Shown piece after piece: positions 36,005 to 45,393 of a DNA stretch of 64,000 nucleotides; position 1 is the stretch's first letter, and each line of letters begins with the position of its first letter. Source of the stretch: an uncultured Bacteroidales bacterium (lineage in GTDB: Bacteria; Bacteroidota; Bacteroidia; Bacteroidales; WCHB1-69); NCBI GenBank assembly GCA_934699095.1, contig CAKUVI010000004.1, positions 248,001 to 312,000 on the forward strand, read 5' to 3'. The translations under genes were made by a program, and so were the position numbers. The notes beneath the pieces are model-generated. The model was not told the origin of the DNA and did no database searches. It was given only the letters and a program-made list of their open reading frames with translations.

Positions 36005-37738
36005 ATGAAGAAGTATTTGTTTTTAATTTTTGCATTAGTTGTTGTAAATCAGTGCTTTGCACAATGGATTTCTGAAGGGAATAACCGACTTTACACATTG
36101 TCGATGTTGGCTGAATCAGCTCCAGATGCAGTCTCTGCCGGCAATGATGGGTCCTATACAATCAGTCAGGATATAACAATTTCCCAAACTGACACACTGT
36201 TGCTTGAGAATTCAGCATCTTCCATCCAAGTCAATCCTTCAATAAAGATTCTCGTCAATGGAACACTTCAAACCGAGAACAGAAACACCACTTTGAACAT
36301 TATCGGTGATTCACAACCAGACAACCACTTTTCTGTTACATTTGATAGCGCCTCTGCAAATGTCATTGAAAATGTAAAAATAAGTGAGTGCTATCGTATT
36401 TTAATGATTAACAGTGATGTAATAATTAAGAAATGTGAATTTCTGAACTTCTCGAACCATGTTATCAGTTATATGAACTGCAATCCCCTAATCCAAGATT
36501 GCTTTTTTCATGATAATGCGGCTTGCGCTATACAGTCTGCGGTAAACACCGACGGATGCCCGAAAATCATCAACAATCGTTTTTTCAACAATGTGACATC
36601 CAACAGCAACAATCCGCAGATTAACATCGGTCCCGGAACTTCCGACACCATTGTTATTTCCGGAAACCTTATCGAAGGCCTAAACAGCGACAAGTCTGGT
36701 GGTATTGGGATTGCAAATCTCTATAATCCTAGTGTCACTAATATCATCCTGAAGGACAATATAATCAAAAACAACCGCTACGGATACACTCAAAATGGTT
36801 ATAGAATATCTTCTCAAATCATTAATAATCAAATAATTGACAATTATTTAGAGACTATTCCGAACAATGGTGGCAGCGGAATAAGCATATATGGTTATGA
36901 TCAATCAAATGCGGCAAAGCTGCGTAATAATTTGATAACCGGAAATTTGTGGGGTGTCACAGCTATATATTATAACGACATAGACATGGGTACTGAAGAT
37001 GATTTCGGATACAATGTAATCTATGACAATTGGAACAGCGGGAAAGAGTATGAACTCTTCAATAATTCAAACTCAGATATTTCGGCTGTTGGTAACTATT
37101 GGGGACATGATAATGCCGATCATGTGGAAAATGTGATATATCACAAGACAGATTCTGCAATATATGGCATGGTCAATTACTTGCCAATCTATGTTATAGA
37201 ACCTTCAATTACAAGTTTTTCGCTTTTGAAGGAGGATAATCCATGTTTGGAGTCTGATGTTTTTGGCTCTTTTTCTGCTGAAAACGACACAATCTTTTTG
37301 CATATTGTGGAATTATCATCTTCAGCCATAACGAATCTGAAACCAAGAATTACAGTGCCTTATGGAGTGATGACCGATCCGGATGGAGCAGAAAGCATCA
37401 ATTTTGAGACCCCCTTTGTTATAACAGCTTCCACACCTCATCAGACAACCAAGGGGTATGTGGTGGTGGCTGATTTCGCATTGTCTGTGAACAATCACGA
37501 GGAGAGTGGGTTCAACATATTTCCTAATCCTATCGTTTCCAACAGTTTCATGGTAGAAAGTTCGAAGATAAAGGATTATGTTTGGACAATATATTCAATG
37601 GATGGAAAAACAGAGCTCAGTGGGGTTGTTAAGCCAGGAAGCAACAATATTGATGTTGCGAAAATATCTTCAGGAGTTTATATTTTGGAGATAAAGGATG
37701 GAAAAGAGAGTTACACCAATAAAATAATCATCAAATAA
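36005..37738 (+). CDS. Secreted right-handed beta-helix protein with type IX sorting domain
   Basis: This 577-residue protein has a signal peptide ending CFAQ. Residues about 60-400 form a parallel beta-helix typical of NosD/pectate-lyase-like folds, with Asn-rich turns such as NNRFFNN, ISGNLIEG and LKDNIIKNNRYG. The end (from FNIFPNPIVSNSF) is a textbook type IX sorting domain with YSMDGKTELSG and SGVYILEIKDG. Such proteins often bind or cleave polysaccharides, but no catalytic residues could be assigned. ATG 36005 is preferred over an in-frame GTG 3 nt earlier. A GH3 glycosidase follows after 9 nt under the same promoter. Confidence 0.85.
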   Translation: MKKYLFLIFALVVVNQCFAQWISEGNNRLYTLSMLAESAPDAVSAGNDGSYTISQDITISQTDTLLLENSASSIQVNPSIKILVNGTLQTENRNTTLNIIGDSQPDNHFSVTFDSASANVIENVKISECYRILMINSDVIIKKCEFLNFSNHVISYMNCNPLIQDCFFHDNAACAIQSAVNTDGCPKIINNRFFNNVTSNSNNPQINIGPGTSDTIVISGNLIEGLNSDKSGGIGIANLYNPSVTNIILKDNIIKNNRYGYTQNGYRISSQIINNQIIDNYLETIPNNGGSGISIYGYDQSNAAKLRNNLITGNLWGVTAIYYNDIDMGTEDDFGYNVIYDNWNSGKEYELFNNSNSDISAVGNYWGHDNADHVENVIYHKTDSAIYGMVNYLPIYVIEPSITSFSLLKEDNPCLESDVFGSFSAENDTIFLHIVELSSSAITNLKPRITVPYGVMTDPDGAESINFETPFVITASTPHQTTKGYVVVADFALSVNNHEESGFNIFPNPIVSNSFMVESSKIKDYVWTIYSMDGKTELSGVVKPGSNNIDVAKISSGVYILEIKDGKESYTNKIIIK

Positions 37739-37747
37739 TTCAAGAAA

Positions 37748-39874
37748 ATGAGGCGACATCTGACACTATTTTTTCTTTTGTTTACTATTATTTGCGCATC
37801 AGCCCAGAAAGATTTCAGGGATGTTACATTGCCTATAGACGAGCGTGTTGAGATATTGTTGCAGCAGCTCACATTGGATGAGAAGTTGGGCTTTTTGGAG
37901 CACAGCAACCAAGCTGTTGAGCGCCTCGGGATTCCTGCTTACAGCTGGTGGAATGAGGCCTTGCACGGTGTTGCGCGCAACGGATTCGCCACAGTTTACC
38001 CGATGCCTATAGCATTGGCGGCAACTTTTGACGAGGATGCAGTTCAGGATATGTTCCAATTAGTGGGTTATGAAGCCCGCATGAAGTATTATGAATCACA
38101 GAGCAAAGGCCAATATGGTGACAACACGGGCCTGACCTTTTTTGCACCCAACATCAATATTTTCAGGGATCCGCGTTGGGGCAGGGGAATGGAGACTTTC
38201 GGCGAAGACCCTTACCTCACCGCGCGTATGGGCGCAGCGGTTGTAAACGGACTGCAGGAAAAGCTGAACGGCAGATACAAGACTTTGGCGTGTATCAAGC
38301 ATTTTGCCGTTCACAGCGGCCCAGAAGCCGACCGTCACTCTTTCGATGCCTCCGTCAGTGGCCGTGCATTTCACACTACTTATCTTCCGGCTTTCAAATA
38401 TATTGTCAACAATACTGATGTCAGTATGGTGATGTGCGGTTATAACCGTCTTAACGGTGTGCCTTGCTGCACCAATGACAACCTGTTAGTGAATATTTTG
38501 CAGAATCAGTGGGGTTATGACGGCCTGTTTGTTACAGATTGTTGGGCTCTCAACGACTGTTGGGAGCGCGACACGGTGATACCGCGCCATGAAACTCACG
38601 AGACTGCTGCTGACGCCGCCGCCGCTGCCTTCGGCTCCGTGATTGATTTGGAGTGCGGAAGCGGCTTGAACGCCCTTAAAGAGGCTGTTGAACAAAATCT
38701 CATCGGCATCGAACATATCGACCAACATGTCTTCAAGGTGCTCAAAGCCCGATTTCTGTTAGGCATGTTCGACCCAATCCAGCCATTCAACAAAAAAGTT
38801 GATTCTGCGCTGTTTGAGAATAAAGCTTTGGAAATGGCCCGAAAAAGCATAGTTCTTCTGAAAAACAACGGGATATTGCCAGTAGATGTTAAAAATTATA
38901 AAAGAATTGCCATCCTTGGACCTAATGCGGCCGATTCTGTTATGCTTTGCGGCAATTATAACGGCACACCGAGAAATGCTGTCACAATCTACGAAGGCAT
39001 CACACAATATATACAGTCTCTTCCCAAAAAAGAAAGACCAGCCATATACTTTGACACAACATGTCACCATGCAGATGTGAAATATCGCCTGCCACGAGAT
39101 TTCGACAAGAATATTGCAAAATGCGACCTTATTATTTTTGTGGGCGGACTTTCTCCTGAGTTGGAAGGCGAGCAACTCGATGTTGAGATTGACGGATTTC
39201 ATGGTGGAGACAGAACGAGTATTGAACTGCCGCGTATCCAAGAGGGTATGCTGATGAAGCTTAAGAGCACCGGTAAACCGGTAGTGTTTGTGTTGTGCTC
39301 TGGCGGCGCCGTTGCCTTGGATTGGGAAAATGACAAGTTAGATGCTGTCATGGAAGCATGGTATGGCGGACAGGCCACAGGAACGGCCGTTGCAGATGTG
39401 ATTTTCGGCAAAGTGAATCCAAGCGGCAAATTGCCGGTAACTTTTTATAGCTCAAGTAATTATCTTCCTCCTTTTGAAAGCTACGAGATGGAACATCGCA
39501 CTTATCGTTTTATGACAGAAAAACCGCTTTATCCTTTTGGATACGGTTTGAGCTATACAAATTTTGAATACTCAGACGCAAAATTTGAGCCTAAATCACA
39601 GATATTTCGCATGAAAGTTAAAAACGTTGGAGAATTTGATGGCGAAGATGTGGTTCAAGTTTATATCACTAACAAAAGCGACAAAAAGAGCCCTGTGAAG
39701 ACTCTTGTAGGCTTCAAAAGGGTGAAGTTGGCCAAGGGCGAATCAAAAATTGTGAATTTCAGGATTGACGACCAATTCTTTGAGACATTCAGTGATGAAT
39801 ACCAACGCTTCGACAGGATACCCGCCACTTTTGAAATTTCGTTTGGTTCCAAGAAAATAGAGGTGACAATGTAG
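37748..39874 (+). CDS. Glycoside hydrolase family 3 (beta-xylosidase/beta-glucosidase type)
   Basis: This 708-residue exported enzyme has a signal peptide ending CASAQ. It has an N-terminal TIM-barrel with YSWWNEALHGVAR and FAPNINIFRDPRWGRGMETFGEDP. The nucleophile is probably Asp264 in GLFVTDCWAL. In the alpha/beta sandwich the likely acid/base lies among Glu471-Glu475 (SPELEGEQLD). A C-terminal FN3-like domain closes it (GYGLSYTNFEYS onward). The WNEALHG signature and length resemble GH3 beta-xylosidases. It probably trims oligosaccharides in the periplasm or at the surface. It is co-transcribed with the beta-helix protein. Confidence 0.9.
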   Translation: MRRHLTLFFLLFTIICASAQKDFRDVTLPIDERVEILLQQLTLDEKLGFLEHSNQAVERLGIPAYSWWNEALHGVARNGFATVYPMPIALAATFDEDAVQDMFQLVGYEARMKYYESQSKGQYGDNTGLTFFAPNINIFRDPRWGRGMETFGEDPYLTARMGAAVVNGLQEKLNGRYKTLACIKHFAVHSGPEADRHSFDASVSGRAFHTTYLPAFKYIVNNTDVSMVMCGYNRLNGVPCCTNDNLLVNILQNQWGYDGLFVTDCWALNDCWERDTVIPRHETHETAADAAAAAFGSVIDLECGSGLNALKEAVEQNLIGIEHIDQHVFKVLKARFLLGMFDPIQPFNKKVDSALFENKALEMARKSIVLLKNNGILPVDVKNYKRIAILGPNAADSVMLCGNYNGTPRNAVTIYEGITQYIQSLPKKERPAIYFDTTCHHADVKYRLPRDFDKNIAKCDLIIFVGGLSPELEGEQLDVEIDGFHGGDRTSIELPRIQEGMLMKLKSTGKPVVFVLCSGGAVALDWENDKLDAVMEAWYGGQATGTAVADVIFGKVNPSGKLPVTFYSSSNYLPPFESYEMEHRTYRFMTEKPLYPFGYGLSYTNFEYSDAKFEPKSQIFRMKVKNVGEFDGEDVVQVYITNKSDKKSPVKTLVGFKRVKLAKGESKIVNFRIDDQFFETFSDEYQRFDRIPATFEISFGSKKIEVTM

Positions 39875-39882
39875 GCAGGATT

Positions 39883-41046
39883 TTATTTTCCCGTCAAACC
39901 TTCATTAAGAATTTTTGTTGCGGCTGTCCAGTCGTAGTTTTCGTGCACAAAGCTGTTTCCGTTGCTGGAAATAGTGTTGTAATAGTCTTCATCGGAGAGC
40001 AGTCGTAGTACTTCTTCGGCAAATTGCAGCTTTGTGGTGCATTGTATAAGGCATTCTTTACTTGGAGCTATGGCCTTTGCCGCAAGTGGGGATGTTATGC
40101 AAGGGAGTCTCATTGCCATGGCTTCCAAAAGTTTGTTCTGCAGGCCGGTGCCCAGCCGCATGGGAGCGATGAATATTTTCGACTTGGCATAGCAATCAGC
40201 CATTGAATCCACCCATCCAGTTACAGTAACATTGTCGTTTTGCAGCGCGCGTACTTTCGGGGCCGGATTGGCACCTGCGATCATTATCTTGATGTCTGGG
40301 CGTGCTTTTTGTAATTCGGGCAGAATCTCCTTGCAGAGAAATAACGCAGCGTCAACGTTTGGTGGATAGTTCATGTTTCCTGAAAATATCAGGTCAAACT
40401 CTTTCTCTTTTTTGTCCTTTTCCGTGAATTTTGAAAAATCAACACCATTAGGGACGATTTTAATCTCGTGTTTCATAGGGTGTTTGATCAAATCCCTGTC
40501 AATTCCTGTGATCATGGTTTTGCAGTCAAAATCGTCAAAAATCTCAACTTCGTATCTTGCAATTCGGTTTGCCTCCATTTTCATCAGTTGTTTTACAGGG
40601 AACACAGCCTTCTCTGAACGACGTTCCATCCCTTTTGAAAAGGCGTCCTGATAATCGATAGTCTTCTTGATCTTGCTGTTGCGAACATATTCAGCCATTC
40701 TGAACAGTTGGCAGTATATCCTGTCAGGGTTGACTGATTTAATGATTTTGTCTATTTTTTTGTGATTTTTGTTGCTGTAAAAATATCCGCATTGGATTGG
40801 CAGTCCCTTGAAAAATGCACCAACCATGTTGAGTATGCTGCGTATAGTGTTTTGCTTCAGGAAGTGGATTTCTTTACAATATGGAGCCAATTCCTTGAAT
40901 GCTTCATCAGGGATTTCACTATGATAAAGGGCGATTAGATAGATATCGTGCCACTTCGACAGCTCTCTGATTTGATAGAAAGCTCTCAATTTGTCTCCCT
41001 TTTCCAAAGGGAAGGGTATCCTTGATAAAACCACCAAAATCTTCAT
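39883..41046 (-). CDS. Glycosyltransferase family 4-type protein
   Basis: This 387-residue enzyme has the GT-B fold. The N-terminal glycine loop lies in RIPFPLEKGDKLR, VPNGVDFSKF begins the second domain, and the donor-sugar signature is PMRLGTGLQNKLLEAMAMRLPCI, with the E-x7-E-like region around LLEAMA. It transfers a sugar from a nucleotide donor to a glycan or lipid; the specificity is unknown. I prefer ATG 41046 over the in-frame GTG at 41052. It is the last gene of the minus-strand run and stops 8 nt from the GH3 stop on the other strand. Confidence 0.87.
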   Translation of the reverse strand: MKILVVLSRIPFPLEKGDKLRAFYQIRELSKWHDIYLIALYHSEIPDEAFKELAPYCKEIHFLKQNTIRSILNMVGAFFKGLPIQCGYFYSNKNHKKIDKIIKSVNPDRIYCQLFRMAEYVRNSKIKKTIDYQDAFSKGMERRSEKAVFPVKQLMKMEANRIARYEVEIFDDFDCKTMITGIDRDLIKHPMKHEIKIVPNGVDFSKFTEKDKKEKEFDLIFSGNMNYPPNVDAALFLCKEILPELQKARPDIKIMIAGANPAPKVRALQNDNVTVTGWVDSMADCYAKSKIFIAPMRLGTGLQNKLLEAMAMRLPCITSPLAAKAIAPSKECLIQCTTKLQFAEEVLRLLSDEDYYNTISSNGNSFVHENYDWTAATKILNEGLTGK

Positions 41047-41071
41047 AGACACATATCTCTGATTAACAAAA

Positions 41072-41662
41072 TTATTTCATATCATACCATTCCGGATGAG
41101 CGTGCGGTAAATCCTCCAAGTTGAATTGCCCTTTTTTATATCCTTGAAAACCATGGTATTGCGATAGGATGTATTCCATATCTTTCTCATAATCACCTGT
41201 TGGTTGGAAAATCTCCATGATTCCGCAAGTGCGTGTTTTGTAGTCGATGTAGCCTAAACTGACAGGCACTCCAGCCTCCATTGCTATTTGGTAAAAACCG
41301 CGTTTCCATTTGTCAACTCTCTTGCGGGTGCCTTCCGGACAGATTATCAGGGTTATCCTGTCTCTCTTTTTTATAAGGTCGGCAGCATAACTTGTGAAGT
41401 TCCTGATATGTTTTCTGTCTATAGGTATTCCTCCTAATTTCTTGAGAATCAGATTTAAGGGAAAGAAGAAGAACTCTTTTTTTATTATTGTTGAAGCGTG
41501 AAGGTCGTAGTGTCTCATTGCCGACAATCCTATGATGAAGTCCATTATGGAGGTGTGCGGTGCCATCATGAGCACGCTTTTTTTGACGGTTCCTTCCGGA
41601 TTTGGATATGGAATCGGTTTTACTCTGTATATGTATTTGAATAGGAATTCACTGAAAGTCAT
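41072..41662 (-). CDS. PlsC-like acyltransferase
   Basis: This 196-residue protein has the acyltransferase block I HTSIMD (His36-x4-Asp41) and block III PEGTR (109-113), with GGIPIDR between. It resembles the short 1-acylglycerol-3-phosphate acyltransferase-like proteins of Bacteroidota. It acts at the inner membrane on an acyl acceptor that cannot be read from sequence. Its ATG overlaps the upstream peptidase stop by 4 nt. Confidence 0.87.
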   Translation of the reverse strand: MTFSEFLFKYIYRVKPIPYPNPEGTVKKSVLMMAPHTSIMDFIIGLSAMRHYDLHASTIIKKEFFFFPLNLILKKLGGIPIDRKHIRNFTSYAADLIKKRDRITLIICPEGTRKRVDKWKRGFYQIAMEAGVPVSLGYIDYKTRTCGIMEIFQPTGDYEKDMEYILSQYHGFQGYKKGQFNLEDLPHAHPEWYDMK

Positions 41663-42570
41663 CTTGTTAAATTTTTGATTATGAAATTGTTATCTTCAAA
41701 AAAGCCAATTGTTTCGCATCCCATTCTGAGTGCTCTGTTGTCAGGCAAGTGCCCAACGGGAACATTGAAAATCACAGGATAGTCGTATTCTTTGCAATAA
41801 TCAGACACGATTTCCATGGCGTTTTTCCCGAAAGGTATTGTGTTGTCGTGCATCTGACTCAGATGTCCAACCAATAAAGCTTTAAGATTTTTTAACTTTT
41901 CATTACGCTTGAGATTAAGCATCATTCTGTCGATATGGTACAGATATTCGTCCAAATCTTCAATTAGAAGCACTTTTCCGTCGGTGTCTATATCAGAAGG
42001 AGAACCGAGTAATGAATAAAGAACGGATAGATTACCTCCGATTAATTGTCCGGAAAACTCACCTGTTCTTGACAAATAATCAGGAGCAATCTTGTAGGAG
42101 AGGGCATTGCCGCATAGAGCGTCCAAGAAGGAGTTATTTGCTTCATTGTCAGTATTTTCGTCTTGAATATTGATAGGCATTGTGCAGTGTAGGGTGGCAA
42201 TGTCTAAGTTTTGAGCTATATGGCTGTGGAACACAGTTATGTCGCTGTATCCGCAAATCCATTTCGGTTTTTTTGAGAACTTGTCAAAGTCGAGCAAGTC
42301 GATAATTCTTGCCGAGCCATATCCGCCACGGGCGCACCAAATAGCCTTAACCTCATCATTGTCAATAAGATACTGAAGATATTCGGCTCGTTGGTTGTCG
42401 TTGCCTGCGAATTGATTGCAGTATGCAAAAAGTCTCTCGTCATAAAAAACGTTAAAACCATTCTGTTTTAGCCACTGTTCTGCAAAGAAAATTTCCTCTT
42501 TGGAGATTTTCCGAGCGGGTGCAGCTATTGCTACAGTGTCGTTTTTTCTTAAAAATGGCGGGACTTTCAT
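41659..42570 (-). CDS. LD-carboxypeptidase family S66 (MccF-like)
   Basis: This 303-residue serine peptidase cleaves L,D-bonds in murein tetrapeptides during cell-wall recycling, or relatives that detoxify peptide-nucleotides. The nucleophile is Ser86 in WCARGGYGSARI. Other family parts are CGYSDIT, GQLIGGNLSVL, the Glu of LLIEDLDEYLYHIDRM and the His of NVPVGHLPDN. No signal peptide is present, so it is cytoplasmic. It overlaps its neighbours by 4 nt on both sides. Confidence 0.92.
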   Translation of the reverse strand: MKVPPFLRKNDTVAIAAPARKISKEEIFFAEQWLKQNGFNVFYDERLFAYCNQFAGNDNQRAEYLQYLIDNDEVKAIWCARGGYGSARIIDLLDFDKFSKKPKWICGYSDITVFHSHIAQNLDIATLHCTMPINIQDENTDNEANNSFLDALCGNALSYKIAPDYLSRTGEFSGQLIGGNLSVLYSLLGSPSDIDTDGKVLLIEDLDEYLYHIDRMMLNLKRNEKLKNLKALLVGHLSQMHDNTIPFGKNAMEIVSDYCKEYDYPVIFNVPVGHLPDNRALRMGCETIGFFEDNNFIIKNLTR

Positions 42571-43436
42571 AGTGTGATGTTGTTTTTGTGTAATAATTCT
42601 TGGGTCATATCTCTCAGAAGAGTCCTTGCCGCCACATTGTCATAGAATTTTCTGTTATGTTCAGCAATTTTACATTTCTTGATGATTTTCCCGGTGGTGG
42701 TTGCAAATTCCGGATTCAAAGCAGCGGCAATCATGGAGGCTGCACCCTGTTCAGGCGTGTTGATAAACGGGCGGAAAAACCAGTCGCAGAGCTTGTCGGC
42801 GACCGCGTTGTCGAGGCGTATGATGTTAGTGCTCACTATGTCAGGATCGGCCACGTTAAATGTGATTCCGTCATTTTCCCAAGCTTCGGATGCGTCCAAC
42901 ATGAAATAATAGAGTGCTAATTTTGAGTTGCCGTAAGAAAAAAAACGGTTGTATTTTCTCGGAGTCTTGGGGGTGAAGAAGTCCGGTTTGATTCTGCCGA
43001 GGTAATAGGCGATGGATATCATGCTCACTATTCTTGTGCCGTTGACCATCACAGGGCGTAGCAGGTTGGTGAGCGTATAGTGGCCTAAATAGTTGACGGC
43101 AACGGTGTATTCAACGTTGTTGGCGCTCGTTTTGCACTTGCTTGAAAGGACGCCGGCATTGTTAAGAAGAATATTCAAAGTTGGGAATTGTGATTTAAAA
43201 TCATCGCAAAAACGCACAACCGACTGAAGGTCTGCGAGATCTACCTGCATCAAGTGGATATTTGAGCCTGTTTCCTTGCAGATAGCATCCCTAACGGGGC
43301 GCGCAACCTCTGTGTCGTAGCAAGCCATCACAACATCGTAGCCCTCTTTGGCGAGGGCACGGGTGTGAATCCTGCCCATTCCGCCGTCAGCGCCTGTGAT
43401 TAAGGCTATCCCTTTCTTTGAACCACCTTCCGTCAT
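42567..43436 (-). CDS. Short-chain dehydrogenase/reductase
   Basis: This 289-residue NAD(P)-dependent enzyme shows the cofactor loop TGADGGMGR, the NNAG motif in ILLNNAGVLS and the active-site Tyr-x3-Lys in SYGNSKLAL. It most resembles the retinol-dehydrogenase-like SDR group. The substrate is unknown. It begins 3 nt after the lipoprotein gene, and its stop overlaps the S66 peptidase ATG. Confidence 0.88.
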   Translation of the reverse strand: MTEGGSKKGIALITGADGGMGRIHTRALAKEGYDVVMACYDTEVARPVRDAICKETGSNIHLMQVDLADLQSVVRFCDDFKSQFPTLNILLNNAGVLSSKCKTSANNVEYTVAVNYLGHYTLTNLLRPVMVNGTRIVSMISIAYYLGRIKPDFFTPKTPRKYNRFFSYGNSKLALYYFMLDASEAWENDGITFNVADPDIVSTNIIRLDNAVADKLCDWFFRPFINTPEQGAASMIAAALNPEFATTTGKIIKKCKIAEHNRKFYDNVAARTLLRDMTQELLHKNNITL

Positions 43437-43439
43437 AAA

Positions 43440-43688
43440 CTACTCCTGTTCACAAATCAGTCTATGTTCTACTATCCTCATGGAATCCAGGCTGGAGACT
43501 TCCTCCTTGTTGAAATCCTCGCAAAGACCTTTGGTGTGGTTTGCAACAGTGTCAACGCTGACCATGATAAGCGAGTCGTTTTCCATGACTTTGTTTGTCG
43601 AGTAGCATCTGCAGTCTTTCATGCCGCAGCCTGTCAAAAATATGATTGCAACTGCGAAGAAAGATGTCTTGATTATGATATTCTTCAT
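43440..43688 (-). CDS. Small cysteine-containing lipoprotein
   Basis: This 82-residue protein has the lipobox LTGC (Cys21) followed by GMKDCRCYSTNK and two more Cys, one in KGLCEDFNK and one near the end (LICEQE). I do not recognise the family. Four cysteines after the lipidated one suggest disulphides or metal binding. It sits between sufE and the SDR with gaps of 7 and 3 nt. Confidence 0.75.
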   Translation of the reverse strand: MKNIIIKTSFFAVAIIFLTGCGMKDCRCYSTNKVMENDSLIMVSVDTVANHTKGLCEDFNKEEVSSLDSMRIVEHRLICEQE

Positions 43689-43695
43689 TTCTCTT

Positions 43696-44115
43696 TTATT
43701 TTTTTGAAAAAGCTAATGCGTAAAGTTTAATCTGTTTAATCATAGAGGCCAATCCGTTGGAGCGGGTGGGGGAAAGATGGTTCTTCAAGCCGATTTTGTC
43801 AATATAGGAGAGATCGTTGTCGAGGATTTCTTGTGGAGTGTGGCCCGACAATACCTTTATCAGGATGTTTACAATTCCTTTTGTGATGATGGCATCGCTG
43901 TCGGCAGTGAAAAATATCTTCCCGTCATTGAAATCGGGATGCAGCCAGACCTGCGACTGGCATCCGCTTATAAGAAACTGTTCTGTCTTGTATTGTGGGT
44001 CGATGGCCGGCAGTTCCTTGCCTATCTCGATGATGTAGTTGTACTTGTCCATCCAGTCATCGAACATTTCAAACTCACTGATCAGAGCCTCTTCGGCCTC
44101 TTTCATTGTACTCAT
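43696..44115 (-). CDS. sufE: Cysteine desulfuration protein SufE
   Basis: This 139-residue sulfur acceptor takes persulfide from the SufS cysteine desulfurase and hands it to the SUF scaffold. The catalytic Cys52 lies in LISGCQSQVW, followed by FTADSDAIITKG and the conserved end LSPTRSNGLASM. sufS and sufBCD are not in the window, but another iron-sulfur gene (sufT-like) lies 2 kb upstream in the same run. Confidence 0.95.
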   Translation of the reverse strand: MSTMKEAEEALISEFEMFDDWMDKYNYIIEIGKELPAIDPQYKTEQFLISGCQSQVWLHPDFNDGKIFFTADSDAIITKGIVNILIKVLSGHTPQEILDNDLSYIDKIGLKNHLSPTRSNGLASMIKQIKLYALAFSKK

Positions 44116-44123
44116 AATATATT

Positions 44124-44639
44124 CTATTTGATGTTTTTTTCTGTGTTTTCTGTGTTTTTTTGAATATCCTGCTTATGCTCTTTCTGCCAGGTTGTCATCA
44201 GAGGCATCAGAGGTGAAATTGTGCGGTAGGCCACAGACTGCTGCTTTGTCTCCTGTTTAATGACAACGTTGTTCTTGTCTGTATTGTCAACAAAGTAGAA
44301 GATTACAGTGAAGACCACCACAACTTTCAGCACCCCGAAAATCACTCCGAGCGCTTTGTCGATGAATTCAGAGAATACGGGCTTCAGCATTCTTTTAAGC
44401 ACACCGCCCAAAAGATTGACCAACAATAGAATCACCACAAAACACAACAGGAAAGATATGGGTTTAGCCAACTCTTTTCCTGTTAGCCAGACTGTGACGA
44501 GGTCGGAGAACTTAAAGGAGATAAAAACTCCCAAAAACAGTGCGCAGAGGGATATCAGTTCTTGCAGGAAACCATTTTTCAGACCTTTATATGCGAACCA
44601 GCAGGCCGGAATTAAAACTAACCAATCTATCCAATTCAT
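44124..44639 (-). CDS. CvpA family membrane protein
   Basis: This 171-residue inner-membrane protein has four hydrophobic segments. The family start WIDWLVLIPACWFAYKGLKNGFLQEL is present, with FIDKALGVIFGVLKVVVV later and a soluble Lys-rich tail. CvpA homologues affect envelope integrity, colicin V export and purF regulation; the mechanism is unclear. Its ATG overlaps the mlaF stop by 4 nt. Confidence 0.88.
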   Translation of the reverse strand: MNWIDWLVLIPACWFAYKGLKNGFLQELISLCALFLGVFISFKFSDLVTVWLTGKELAKPISFLLCFVVILLLVNLLGGVLKRMLKPVFSEFIDKALGVIFGVLKVVVVFTVIFYFVDNTDKNNVVIKQETKQQSVAYRTISPLMPLMTTWQKEHKQDIQKNTENTEKNIK

Positions 44640-45391
44640 TGTTGTTTGTTTTTTAGTCGTTGAACAAGGGGTTGAGCGAATATAAAATCGTTAAGCTTTT
44701 GGTTGTCGGAAGTAAGGACATTGTCGCTGTTGCCGTTCCATTCGAGGAATCCGTTATAGATGAAGGAAATAGTTTCACCTATGGTGATTATGGAGTTCAT
44801 GTCGTGGGTATTGACGACTGTGGTGGTGGTGAAGTCGTGGGTGATTTTCACTATCAGTTCGTCAATCAGAAGTGATGTTTTCGGATCGAGGCCTGAGTTA
44901 GGTTCATCGAAAAAGAGGTATTTAGGGTTGCAGGCCAAGGCGCGGGCTATGGCTGCGCGCTTCTTCATGCCGCCGCTGAGCTCCGAGGGAAACAGCTTGT
45001 TGACATTGTGCAAATCAACGCACTCCAAACAGAAATTCACCCTGTCGGCCTTCTCGCTCTCCGACTGTTGCGTGAACATATCTAATGGAAAAGCCACATT
45101 TTCTTCAATGGTCATCGAATCGAACAGGGCCGAGCCTTGGAACACCATGCCCATCTCTGTGCGAAGCTTCTGTTTCTCAACCTCCGGCATGTCGTGGAAT
45201 TCACGGCCGCTGTACAACACTTTGCCCTCTTCAGGCTTCAGAAGGCCTACAAGACATTTCATCAGCACCGTTTTGCCTGAGCCGGAACGTCCTATTATGA
45301 GGTTAACCTTCCCCTCTTCAAACTTGGTGTTTATGTTGTGGAGAATCTGCTTCTCACCGAAAAACTTTGAAACGTTGTTGACTTCAATCAT
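44636..45391 (-). CDS. mlaF: Mla-type phospholipid transport ABC ATPase
   Basis: This 251-residue ATPase drives phospholipid transport between the envelope membranes. It has Walker A at 34-41 (GRSGSGKT), signature LSGGMKKRAAIARALA, Walker B YLFFDEPNSGLDP and a switch His in VVNTHDM. The sequence is closest in style to MlaF. It directly follows the permease gene by 2 nt. The substrate-binding MCE protein (MlaD) is not next to it. Confidence 0.9.
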   Translation of the reverse strand: MIEVNNVSKFFGEKQILHNINTKFEEGKVNLIIGRSGSGKTVLMKCLVGLLKPEEGKVLYSGREFHDMPEVEKQKLRTEMGMVFQGSALFDSMTIEENVAFPLDMFTQQSESEKADRVNFCLECVDLHNVNKLFPSELSGGMKKRAAIARALACNPKYLFFDEPNSGLDPKTSLLIDELIVKITHDFTTTTVVNTHDMNSIITIGETISFIYNGFLEWNGNSDNVLTSDNQKLNDFIFAQPLVQRLKNKQQ

Positions 45392-45393
45392 CT

